Below, in pieces: positions 56,589 through 64,000 of a DNA stretch of 64,000 bases. The position numbers were made by a program, and so were the translations under genes. Under the pieces are notes generated by a model, which saw only the letters and a program-made list of their open reading frames with translations, was not told where the DNA came from and searched no databases. The DNA comes from Pseudidiomarina donghaiensis (lineage in GTDB: Bacteria; Pseudomonadota; Gammaproteobacteria; Enterobacterales; Alteromonadaceae): assembly GCF_900116895.1 (NCBI RefSeq), contig NZ_FPCF01000001.1, positions 1,116,001 to 1,180,000 on the forward strand. The letters are read 5' to 3'. The number at the start of each line of letters is the position of its first letter. Position 1 is the first letter of the stretch.

Positions 56589-58265
56589 TTAGTCGTCGCT
56601 TTTAGCTGCTTTGAAAGCTTCAGCCATTGCGTTCGTGAAGTCGCCTTCGTCTTGCTGCTTGTTCACTGAGTCAATCGCTTCTTTCTCTTCAACTTCGTCT
56701 TTCGCACGGATAGACAAGCTTAAGGTACGGTTCTTACGATCCACGCCCATGAAGCGCGCTTCAATTTCGTCACCAACGCTTAATTCAGTGGTCGCATCTT
56801 CAATGCGGTCACGTGAAATGTCAGCAACGCGAACGTAACCTTCAACGCTGTCAGCCAGCTCAACTTTGGCACCTTTGGCATCAACTTCGATGACCTTACC
56901 TTTAACAATAGCACCTTTTTTGTTGGCCGCTAGGTAATTGTTGAACGGATCTTCTTCTAATTGCTTGATACCTAGAGAGATACGCTCACGCTCTGCGTCA
57001 ACTTGTAATACCACTGCTGTCACTTCTTCGCCTTTCTTGAAGTCGCGTACCGCTTCTTCGCCAACTGCGTTCCAGCTGATGTCTGAAAGGTGAACCAAGC
57101 CGTCGATACCGCCGTCTAAGCCGATAAAGATACCGAAGTCAGTGATTGACTTGATCTTACCTGACACTTTGTCGCCCTTGTTGAAGTTCTTCGCGAACTC
57201 TTCCCACGGGTTAGCTTTACACTGTTTCAGGCCAAGTGAAATACGACGACGTTCTTCGTCAATTTCAAGAACCATAACTTCAACCACGTCATCCAAGTTA
57301 ACAACTTTAGATGGGTGTACGTTTTTGTTGGTCCAATCCATTTCAGAAACGTGTACCAAACCTTCAACGCCTTCTTCGATTTCAACGAAGCAGCCGTAGT
57401 CAGTTAAGTTGGTTACACGACCAGTCAAACGGTGGCCTTCTGGGTAACGCGCAGCAATATCAGCCCATGGATCAGCGCCCAATTGCTTCAAGCCAAGCGA
57501 TACGCGAGTACGCTCACGGTCAAACTTCAATACTTTCACGTTGATTTCGTCACCAACGTTAACCACTTCGCTTGGGTGCTTAACGCGTTTCCAAGCCATG
57601 TCGGTGATGTGCAACAAGCCATCAACGCCGCCTAAGTCTACGAATGCGCCGTAGTCAGTCAGGTTCTTAACGATACCCTTAACTTCTTGGCCTTCTTGTA
57701 GGTTCTCAAGCAACTCGTCGCGCTCTGCACTGTTCTCAGTTTCAATCACTGCACGACGTGAAACAACAACGTTGTTGCGCTTCTGGTCAAGCTTGATAAC
57801 TTTGAACTCTAATTCTTTGTTTTCTAGGTGCGTTGTTTCACGAACTGGACGAACGTCAACCAATGAACCTGGTAAGAACGCACGTACGCCACCTAAATCA
57901 ACTGTGAAGCCGCCTTTCACTTTACCGCTAATTAAACCGGTAACAGTTTCTTGGTCTTCGTAAGCTTTCTCAAGCTGCAACCAAGCTTCGTAGCGCTTCG
58001 CTTTCTCGCGAGACAGGATGGTTTCACCAAAGCCGTCTTCTACTGCATCCAATGCAACGTCAACTTCGTCGCCCACTTGAACTTCAACAACGCCTTCAGC
58101 GTTACGGAATTGTTCAACAGGGATAGCACTTTCAGATTTCAAACCAGCGTCAACAAGAACAACGTCACGGTTGATAGCTACGATGGTGCCTTTAACGATA
58201 GAACCTGGGCGAGTTTCGACCTCTTTGAGGCTTTCTTCAAACAGTTGTGCAAAATTTTCTGACAT
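56589..58265 (-). CDS. rpsA: 30S ribosomal protein S1
   Basis: 558 residues with six S1 (OB) repeats: two ribosome-binding repeats in the first 180 residues and four RNA-binding repeats after. Repeat cores are visible, such as [41 protein letters not shown] and [21 protein letters not shown]. Unwinds and anchors mRNA, mainly those with weak Shine-Dalgarno. Its own start at 58265 has no clear Shine-Dalgarno, in line with autogenous control in E. coli. Confidence 0.98.
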   Translation of the reverse strand: MSENFAQLFEESLKEVETRPGSIVKGTIVAINRDVVLVDAGLKSESAIPVEQFRNAEGVVEVQVGDEVDVALDAVEDGFGETILSREKAKRYEAWLQLEKAYEDQETVTGLISGKVKGGFTVDLGGVRAFLPGSLVDVRPVRETTHLENKELEFKVIKLDQKRNNVVVSRRAVIETENSAERDELLENLQEGQEVKGIVKNLTDYGAFVDLGGVDGLLHITDMAWKRVKHPSEVVNVGDEINVKVLKFDRERTRVSLGLKQLGADPWADIAARYPEGHRLTGRVTNLTDYGCFVEIEEGVEGLVHVSEMDWTNKNVHPSKVVNLDDVVEVMVLEIDEERRRISLGLKQCKANPWEEFAKNFNKGDKVSGKIKSITDFGIFIGLDGGIDGLVHLSDISWNAVGEEAVRDFKKGEEVTAVVLQVDAERERISLGIKQLEEDPFNNYLAANKKGAIVKGKVIEVDAKGAKVELADSVEGYVRVADISRDRIEDATTELSVGDEIEARFMGVDRKNRTLSLSIRAKDEVEEKEAIDSVNKQQDEGDFTNAMAEAFKAAKSDD

Positions 58266-58372
58266 ATGTGTTAACTACTTTTAGTTAAGTACGTCCACCA
58301 AGCAATCCCGAATGGCGGGGTTATTAAAATTGATCTGATGGCTGTCCTTGCTACAGACCCCTAAGCGAGCAG
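58266..58372 (-). promoter_or_regulatory. rpsA leader without Shine-Dalgarno
   Basis: The 107 bases between cmk and rpsA. The 25 bases before the rpsA ATG are AU-rich (minus strand) and hold no GGAG or AGGA. A 6-bp inverted repeat, TTAACT with AGTTAA (58271-58276 and 58283-58288), lies directly upstream. In E. coli the rpsA leader likewise lacks a strong site and is the target of S1 autorepression. The same mechanism is inferred here. Confidence 0.55.
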
Positions 58373-59080
58373 CTATTCGACGCTGCTAGTCTCAGATTTG
58401 GAGAGCTTGCCATGAGCAAACTCCAGAATTTGATCAACCACTTCGGTAATAGTCAAATTCGTTGAATCGATAAATAGCGAACCCTCGGCAGCACACAGTG
58501 GCGCAACCGAGCGGTTGGTGTCCCGTTCATCGCGTTCGCGAATCTCGGTGATTAATTGGTCAATTTTAGCATCAATTCCTTTTTCCCGCAATTGCTCAAA
58601 GCGACGACGGGCGCGCTCTTCAGGGCTTGCGGTTAAAAAGACTTTTGCTGCCGCGTCGGTAAACACCACGGTACCCATATCACGGCCGTCTGCAACCAAG
58701 CCAGGTAGGTCTTTAAAGGCTCGCTGGCGGCGCAATAAGGCTTCACGAACACGCGGCAATGCAGCGACCTTAGACGCCATATTCGCCACTTCTTGGGTGC
58801 GAATCGTCATGGTGACATCTTCGCCTTCCAAAATAATATGGGTTAGCTCTGGGTCTTCCTCAACGTCAAACTTAACGTCAAGAGCGCCGGCTAGTGCCAC
58901 TAAGCTTTCTTCATCGTCTGCCGCGAAGCCATGGTGAATGGCAGCTAAGGCTAACACACGATAAATAGCACCACTGTCAAGCAAGTGCCAACCGAGTTTG
59001 TCCGCTAAAATACGGCTTACGGTGCCTTTGCCTGAGCCGCTTGGGCCATCAATAGTGATTACGGGTGTGTTTTTGCTCAT
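58373..59080 (-). CDS. cmk: Cytidylate kinase
   Basis: Phosphorylates CMP and dCMP, 235 residues. The ATG at 59080 is behind AGAGGA ([12 protein letters not shown]); an in-frame start five codons upstream is not supported. P-loop [30 protein letters not shown], and the lid [26 protein letters not shown] are present. Upstream of rpsA as in E. coli. Confidence 0.97.
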   Translation of the reverse strand: MSKNTPVITIDGPSGSGKGTVSRILADKLGWHLLDSGAIYRVLALAAIHHGFAADDEESLVALAGALDVKFDVEEDPELTHIILEGEDVTMTIRTQEVANMASKVAALPRVREALLRRQRAFKDLPGLVADGRDMGTVVFTDAAAKVFLTASPEERARRRFEQLREKGIDAKIDQLITEIRERDERDTNRSVAPLCAAEGSLFIDSTNLTITEVVDQILEFAHGKLSKSETSSVE

Positions 59081-59110
59081 GCTATCCTCTACCAAAATAA
59101 AAGCGCCGCA

Positions 59111-59116
59111 ATTATA
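59111..59116 (-). promoter_or_regulatory. -10 box ahead of cmk
   Basis: Minus-strand TATAAT about 30 bases before the cmk start in the 87-base aroA-cmk gap. No good -35 at 16-18 bases was seen. It may mark a promoter for cmk-rpsA. Confidence 0.35.
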
Positions 59117-59167
59117 CGGATCTGGCAGAAAATTGCACCCTATATTGCTGATCGTTCCATGATCTGT

Positions 59168-60469
59168 TTATGAATTTTGCGTGATATTACAAAACTCAGA
59201 AAAGAAATTCGGGTAGGTTTTGCTGCTGCATTCGGGGTTTAAAATGGTCACGCCCACATCGCTAAAGCCCAGTAATGCGAAGCTCATCGCCATGCGATGA
59301 TCATTGTATGTCGCTATTTGTGCGTGGGTAAGTTGTTCTGGTGGCGTAACCGAAATAGCGTCTTCTGTTTCAACCACATGCGCCCCAACCTTGCGCAGCT
59401 CAGCTGCCATTGCGGTTAACCGATCGGTTTCTTTAATCCGCCAATTGGCGATGTTTCGAATGTGGGTTGTGCCTTTCGCAAAGAGCGCTAAGGTTGCAAA
59501 GGTCATGGCAGCATCAGGAATTGCATTCAAATCGGCATCAAGCGCCTTTAATGGCCCTTTACTGACGGTAATCGCATGCTTATCAACGCGAACCTGCGCG
59601 CCCATTTGCGCCAAGTAGTCGGCAAACTGCACGTCACCTTGAATACTCTCACTGCCAACACCGTGTATGGTGAGTGGGCCATCAGCAATAGCCGCTGCGG
59701 CCATCCAATATGAGGCTGCGCTAGCATCCCCTTCTAACCAGTATTCACCTGGGCTGCGATAGCTTTGGTTGCCGGGAATCATAAACTCTTGGCGGCAAAT
59801 ACGGTGTATTTCAATGCCAAAACGCTGCAACATAGACAAGGTTAGCTCAATATATGGCCAGCTCACCACTTGTCCGGTTAGCTGCAACACACTATCGCCC
59901 GGTAACAGCGGCAACGCCATGAGTAACGCCGAAACATACTGGCTTGAGGCACTTCCATCAATGCTTATCATGCCATGCGCCATACCCGAACCAATATCAA
60001 CGGGCGGAAAACCTTCATGCTGCAAACAAGTTAGTTCGGCACCAGCCTGGCGCAGGGTATCAATCAGCGCGCCGGCTGGTCGTTCTTGCATACGCGCGTC
60101 ACCCGTTAATACGCACTGAGGGTGGTCGGTTCGCTGCGCAAAGGTGGCCGCAAGCACGGCAATAAGTGGCCGCATGGCCGTTCCGGCATTACCTAAATCA
60201 AGCGCTTGCGGAATGGTTGGCCACTGCCCACCACAACCGGTAACGGTTATGGTAGTTGTGTGCCCATCGGCAACTTCAACCTGAACACCAAGGGCAACTA
60301 AGGCTTCAAGCATGCGCTCGGTATCGTCGCTGCGTAACACATTGGTCAGTTGAGTTTGTTGCCCTGGTTGGCACAACGCAGCCATGAGTAGAGCACGGTT
60401 AGCGATACTCTTTGAGCCCGGTAAGGTTACTTCACCGCGGCAGCTGCGTAGGCCTTGTAAGGTGATCAT
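59168..60469 (-). CDS. aroA: 5-Enolpyruvylshikimate-3-phosphate synthase
   Basis: Shikimate pathway step 6, 433 residues. The phosphate and shikimate contacts are LPGSKSIANRALLMAAL, GNAGTAMRPLIAVLA, GDARMQERP, and the C-terminal KETDRLTAMAAELRKVG and YNDHRMAMSFAL. It begins with ATGA overlapping the hisC stop. Sensitive-type GNAGTAMRP motif. Confidence 0.97.
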   Translation of the reverse strand: MITLQGLRSCRGEVTLPGSKSIANRALLMAALCQPGQQTQLTNVLRSDDTERMLEALVALGVQVEVADGHTTTITVTGCGGQWPTIPQALDLGNAGTAMRPLIAVLAATFAQRTDHPQCVLTGDARMQERPAGALIDTLRQAGAELTCLQHEGFPPVDIGSGMAHGMISIDGSASSQYVSALLMALPLLPGDSVLQLTGQVVSWPYIELTLSMLQRFGIEIHRICRQEFMIPGNQSYRSPGEYWLEGDASAASYWMAAAAIADGPLTIHGVGSESIQGDVQFADYLAQMGAQVRVDKHAITVSKGPLKALDADLNAIPDAAMTFATLALFAKGTTHIRNIANWRIKETDRLTAMAAELRKVGAHVVETEDAISVTPPEQLTHAQIATYNDHRMAMSFALLGFSDVGVTILNPECSSKTYPNFFSEFCNITQNS

Positions 60470-61569
60470 TTCAGTAGGTTAGCCATTGCATCAATAAATG
60501 CTTGGTTTTCGGCTGGCAAACCAATACTCACCCGCAAGTGATTAGGCAACTGATAGCCGGCAACAGGACGAACAATAACGCCTGCACGCAATAGTTGCTG
60601 ATATATTTCCGCCGCTTCAGAGCCCACTTCAATGGTTAAAAAATTGCCGTGTGACGGAATGTAGTTTAAGCCACTTTGTTCACAAAACTGCACCAACTGC
60701 GCCATGCCGTCTGCATTCACGCGAATCGATTCAGCAAGGTACTCTTGGTCATCTAATACCACCTCGGCCGCGCGTAAACTCAAGCTGTTCATGTTAAACG
60801 GCTGACGCACACGGTTCATTAAATCGGCAATATCTGGGTGGGTAATGACATAGCCCGCACGTAAACCGGCTAAACCATAAGCTTTCGAAAAAGTACGGCT
60901 TACAATTAAATTCGGGTACTGCGCAATCCATTCCACCGACGGCGCGCGTTCAGCTTCGCTCACATATTCATAGTAGGCTTCATCTAGCACCACCAACACA
61001 TTCTGCGGCACCTGCGCAATAAACTCAGCCAGCTCTTCTTTGGTTAAGAACGTACCGGTTGGGTTATTCGGGTTAGCAATAAAAATCATCCGTGTTTTCG
61101 GCGTAATAGCCGCTAACATAGCGGGTAAATCGTGGCCGTAATTCTTTGCTGGCACCGCGACCCCTTTCGCACCAATGGCTTGAGTTACCAGTGGGTAAAC
61201 AACAAACGCATGCTGAGCAAAGATAACTTCATGAGTTTCATTAACGAAGGTACGTGCCAATAGCTCTAAAACGTCGTTAGAGCCATTACCTAAGGTGATT
61301 TGATTGGTGTGAACGCCAAACTTTTCCGCCAACTTGGTTTTCAAATAAAACCCATTGGCATCTGGATAGCGAGCGAGTCCACTCAGTGCATCTTGCAACG
61401 CACCTTTTACCTTAGCACTTAAACCAAGAGGATTTTCATTTGACGCTAATTTCACAATATTTTTAATACCCAGTTCACGTTCAACTTCTTCAATTGGCTT
61501 TCCCGCCTGATACGGGCTTAACGTTCGAATTCCTGGGTTCGCAAGTGCTTTCGCATTAAATTCAGTCAT
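60466..61569 (-). CDS. hisC: Histidinol-phosphate aminotransferase (HisC family)
   Basis: PLP-dependent aminotransferase, 367 residues. The PLP Lys is in SRTFSKAYGLAGLRAGY; NPNNPTGTFLT, DEAYYEYV, and SNENPLG are typical of HisC. It lies outside any his operon and next to aroA, so an additional role with phenylpyruvate or other aromatic substrates is plausible for this hisC2 type. A 125-base gap with a large palindrome separates it from serC. Confidence 0.93.
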   Translation of the reverse strand: MTEFNAKALANPGIRTLSPYQAGKPIEEVERELGIKNIVKLASNENPLGLSAKVKGALQDALSGLARYPDANGFYLKTKLAEKFGVHTNQITLGNGSNDVLELLARTFVNETHEVIFAQHAFVVYPLVTQAIGAKGVAVPAKNYGHDLPAMLAAITPKTRMIFIANPNNPTGTFLTKEELAEFIAQVPQNVLVVLDEAYYEYVSEAERAPSVEWIAQYPNLIVSRTFSKAYGLAGLRAGYVITHPDIADLMNRVRQPFNMNSLSLRAAEVVLDDQEYLAESIRVNADGMAQLVQFCEQSGLNYIPSHGNFLTIEVGSEAAEIYQQLLRAGVIVRPVAGYQLPNHLRVSIGLPAENQAFIDAMANLLK

Positions 61570-61579
61570 TAATAACTCT

Positions 61580-61685
61580 CGTTGTTCGTTGTTCGTACAC
61601 TTCGTTGTTCGTCCGCTTCGCTATTCGAACAGTGCGAAGCACGGACGAACAGAGAACATCGTGAACGGACGAATAACGAATAACG
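61580..61685. repeat. 106-bp compound imperfect palindrome between hisC and serC
   Basis: Outer arms 61580-61596 and 61669-61685 are 17 bases each and match with two mismatches (tandem TTCGTTG-like units against CGAATAA-like). An inner hairpin pairs 61607-61615 with 61642-61650 and 61616-61621 with 61634-61639, leaving a two-base bulge and a 12-base loop. The left arm contains three CGTTGTTCG-like units. It fills nearly the whole 125-base gap. It looks like an interspersed repeat element or an mRNA stabiliser/attenuator. No transposase and no direct target-site repeats were found. Confidence 0.65.
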
Positions 61686-61694
61686 TCTTTTATT

Positions 61695-62777
61695 TTAGGC
61701 TTTGCGCTCGAATTCGCGCATAAAATCCACTAACGCCTCAACCCCAGCCAACGGCATCGCATTATAAATACTCGCACGCATGCCGCCCACAAAGCGGTGC
61801 CCTTTCAAACCAATTAAACCGGCTTGTGCAGCCTGTTTCAAAAAGTCACCGTCAAGACGTTCATCAGCAAGCAGGAATGGTACGTTCATTCGCGAGCGAT
61901 AGTTAGGGTGCACCGGGTTACGGTAGAAGTCTGAACTGTCAATAAAATCGTACAGTTTCGCTGCTTTGGCGCGATTCACCTCACCCATAGCAGCCACCCC
62001 GCCTTGGCGTTTTAACCACTGAAACACTAACGCTGATAAATACCAAGCGAAGGTATTCGGGGTGTTGTACATAGAGCGTTCTTTGGCTTGTACGGTGTAA
62101 TCCATAATGGTTGACGTGTTGCCTTGCGCATGCCCAAGCAAATCTTCGCGTACAATGGTAATGGCAAAGCCTGAAGGCCCAATGTTTTTCTGCGCGCCGG
62201 CGTAAATAATGCCAAAGCGGCTCACATCAAGCGGTTCAGAAAGTATATTCGACGACATGTCGGCCACAATAGGCGCCTGCACATCTGGAATGTCATGCAG
62301 TGCAATACCATCAACGGTTTCATTGGGGCAATAATGAAAATACGCGGCATTGTCAGATAGCTGCCAGCGTTCGCGCGGGGCTAATGCTTTGCCCTGCTCG
62401 GTTTGCTCCGCGGCACCCACCACGTTCACATGCTGCACGTATTTTTGCGCTTCACGAATGGCAAACTCCGACCAAATGCCGCAGTTTAAATAGTCCACAG
62501 TCGCGTTAGGGCCAGCGATATTTTGTGGCACCGCACTAAACTGTCCCCGACCTCCACCGTGCATAAACAGCACTTGATAGTTGTCGGGAATAGCCATTAA
62601 CTCACGTAGGTCCTGCTCGGCCTGCTCAGCAAGGCGAATAAAAGCGGGATCACGATGGCTAATTTCCATCACCGAAATACCCAGATTATTCCAGTTCAGG
62701 AATTCCTCTTGGGCTTGCTTCATCACCTCTGCCGGCAGCATTGCCGGCCCCGCAGAAAAGTTAAACGGGGCGCTCAT
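61695..62777 (-). CDS. serC: Phosphoserine aminotransferase
   Basis: 360 residues, PLP enzyme for serine and pyridoxine synthesis. [18 protein letters not shown] start, [29 protein letters not shown] with the PLP Lys, and the C-terminal [17 protein letters not shown] are all there. Four bases after the gyrA stop, so gyrA-serC are one transcript. The E. coli order (serC-aroA-cmk-rpsA-ihfB) is preserved, with hisC inserted. Confidence 0.97.
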   Translation of the reverse strand: MSAPFNFSAGPAMLPAEVMKQAQEEFLNWNNLGISVMEISHRDPAFIRLAEQAEQDLRELMAIPDNYQVLFMHGGGRGQFSAVPQNIAGPNATVDYLNCGIWSEFAIREAQKYVQHVNVVGAAEQTEQGKALAPRERWQLSDNAAYFHYCPNETVDGIALHDIPDVQAPIVADMSSNILSEPLDVSRFGIIYAGAQKNIGPSGFAITIVREDLLGHAQGNTSTIMDYTVQAKERSMYNTPNTFAWYLSALVFQWLKRQGGVAAMGEVNRAKAAKLYDFIDSSDFYRNPVHPNYRSRMNVPFLLADERLDGDFLKQAAQAGLIGLKGHRFVGGMRASIYNAMPLAGVEALVDFMREFERKA

Positions 62778-62781
62778 GCAA

Positions 62782-64000
62782 TTATTCCTCAGTTACGTCA
62801 TCAACAGGTGCGTCATCCGCATCATCGTCTAAAGGTTCGTTGTTGTCTTCGCCGTCAACCGGCTCATTGAGCAACGCATCGGTTTCATCGTCTTCATCCA
62901 CTTCGTCAATGCGCTGCATACCAACTACTTTTTCGTCAGCGCCAGTGCGAATTAAACGAACGCCTTGGGTGTTACGCCCAACCACTGATACTTCATTAAC
63001 ACGGGTACGTACTAAGGTACCTTTGTTGCTAATCAGCATAATTTGGTTGGTATCGACAACTTCCATAGCACCTACAACCAAGCCATTGCGCTCACTGACT
63101 TTAATAGACACAACGCCCTTGGTCGCACGACTTTTCGCCGGGTAATCGGTAATTGGTGTGCGTTTGCCGTAGCCATTTTCGGTCACGGTTAAAATAGTCG
63201 GCACTTCTTCTTCAATGGTCCGCGGCACAATCAGTGACACCACGCGTTGACCTTGTTCTAGGCGAATACCACGCACACCCGTTGCGGTGCGGCCCATGGA
63301 GCGAATTTGCTCTTCGCTAAAGCGAACCACTTTACCGGCATCCGAGAACAACATGACTTCGTCACCCGCGGTGGTTACGTCAACCCCGATAAGCTCATCG
63401 CCATCGTTCAGGTTCAAGGCAATAATACCGCCGCTACGAGGGCGTGAATAAGCCTCCATTGGGGTCTTTTTCACGGTACCGTTACGGGTCGCCATAACAA
63501 TATATTTATCGTCTGGGTAGTCACGCGTCGGCAGAATAGCGGTAATGCGCTCATCAGCCTCAAGCGGCAACAAGTTCACAATAGGTCGGCCACGCGAAGT
63601 GCGCGTTGCCAACGGCAATTGATACACTTTCATCCAGTAAATACGGCCACGGGTTGAGAAGCACAAAATGGTGTCGTGCGTGTTCGCAACCCATAAACGC
63701 TCAATGAAATCTTCATCTTTCATCTTCGTGGCTGATTTACCTTTACCACCGCGACGCTGCGCTTCGTATTCGGTTAACGGTTGATACTTCACATAACCGT
63801 GATGCGACAAGGTCACCACCACGTCTTCTTCGTTAATTAAGTCTTCCATGCTGATGTCGTGCGCAGCTGCAGTAATTTCTGTACGGCGCGCATCGCCATA
63901 TTCAGCCTTAATTTTTTCCAGCTCTTCGCGAATCACTTCCATCAAGCGTTCTGCGTTGTTCAAAATATGCAGTAGCTCTTCAATGATTTGCAGAAGGTTC
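62782..64000 (-). CDS. gyrA: DNA gyrase subunit A, C-terminal part (5' end beyond the window)
   Basis: The open frame continues past base 64000. About 405 residues are visible, corresponding to the E. coli region after residue 465. The coiled-coil end ([12 protein letters not shown], then [16 protein letters not shown]), the GyrA box QRRGGKG, and the six-bladed DNA-wrapping beta-pinwheel (repeats such as [20 protein letters not shown]) are intact. The tail is highly acidic ([21 protein letters not shown] and beyond), as in E. coli, where it tunes wrapping. The quinolone-resistance region is not in view. Confidence 0.97.
   Translation of the reverse strand, partial: NLLQIIEELLHILNNAERLMEVIREELEKIKAEYGDARRTEITAAAHDISMEDLINEEDVVVTLSHHGYVKYQPLTEYEAQRRGGKGKSATKMKDEDFIERLWVANTHDTILCFSTRGRIYWMKVYQLPLATRTSRGRPIVNLLPLEADERITAILPTRDYPDDKYIVMATRNGTVKKTPMEAYSRPRSGGIIALNLNDGDELIGVDVTTAGDEVMLFSDAGKVVRFSEEQIRSMGRTATGVRGIRLEQGQRVVSLIVPRTIEEEVPTILTVTENGYGKRTPITDYPAKSRATKGVVSIKVSERNGLVVGAMEVVDTNQIMLISNKGTLVRTRVNEVSVVGRNTQGVRLIRTGADEKVVGMQRIDEVDEDDETDALLNEPVDGEDNNEPLDDDADDAPVDDVTEE

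Noticed and set aside
61580-61685. CRISPR-like array in the hisC-serC gap
   Set aside because: The units are only 7-9 bases, arranged as inverted arms, without spacers of constant length or cas genes.

Overview
The window is chromosomal core DNA of a gammaproteobacterium, most likely a marine Alteromonadales member close to Idiomarina/Aliidiomarina. This placement is inferred from protein character and synteny, not from a search. Supporting signs are the Escherichia-like order cspD-clpS-clpA-infA-aat / trxB-lrp-ftsK-lolA-rarA-serS, the gyrA-serC-hisC-aroA-cmk-rpsA-ihfB-lapA-lapB-pyrF block, and many secreted peptidases together with a CstA-type transporter, as expected of a heterotroph living on peptides and amino acids. 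No insertion sequence, prophage, integrase, CRISPR array or toxin-antitoxin module was seen. The DNA is gene-dense, and the longest gene-free gap is about 240 bases.

Layout. 1-1879: 3' end of yccA, then the complete tusDCBE sulfur relay. 1891-8599 (minus): lrp, ftsK, lolA, rarA, crcB, serS. 8769-15169: ald (alanine dehydrogenase, inserted between lrp and trxB), trxB, aat, infA, then clpA/clpS (minus) and cspD. 15232-18354: yejK, yejL, a shortened yejM and tRNA-Pro(GGG). 18370-25435 (minus): a diguanylate cyclase, a paired DUF3482 GTPase and DUF2868 membrane protein, a small exported protein and an ABC exporter. 25565-28531: operon of cstA, a cory-CC-star-type small protein and an ArsA-like ATPase. 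28551-32119: a VTT-domain membrane protein, an M28 peptidase with an FN3 tail, a zinc-type alcohol dehydrogenase and a small anchored protein. 32186-36584: acrAB-type RND efflux operon with a palindrome placed in the promoter spacer. 36585-45172: DUF2937, small membrane proteins, a lipoprotein M28 peptidase, DUF192, a DUF4382 lipoprotein, a YvcK/CofD-fold protein and a large M14 carboxypeptidase. 45180-53946: dcd, apbC, metG, rlmI, hinT, msrB, ggt, rhombosortase, comEA. 54061-64000 (minus): pyrF through gyrA, with gyrA cut by the window edge.

How the genes work together. Several units concern tRNA and protein quality: tusDCBE (2-thiouridine), serS, metG, aat with clpA/clpS (N-end rule: Aat adds Leu/Phe, ClpS recognises it, ClpA unfolds the target) and msrB. 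The envelope is served by lolA, yejM and lapA/lapB (control of LPS synthesis), acrAB and the ABC exporter. Peptide catabolism is suggested by two M28 peptidases, M14, GGT, CstA and Ald with Lrp.

The points most worth a second look are regulatory. The comEA leader can fold so as to cover its own Shine-Dalgarno. The acrAB spacer holds a palindrome with no repressor gene nearby. The hisC-serC gap holds a 106-bp compound palindrome. The DUF2937 start codon lies directly behind the acrB terminator. The rpsA leader lacks a Shine-Dalgarno. At protein level, the notable cases are the cstA/cory-CC-star/ArsA operon, the DUF3482-DUF2868 pair, a YejM without its sulfatase-like motif, and an M28 protein with Asp in place of the first zinc-ligand His.
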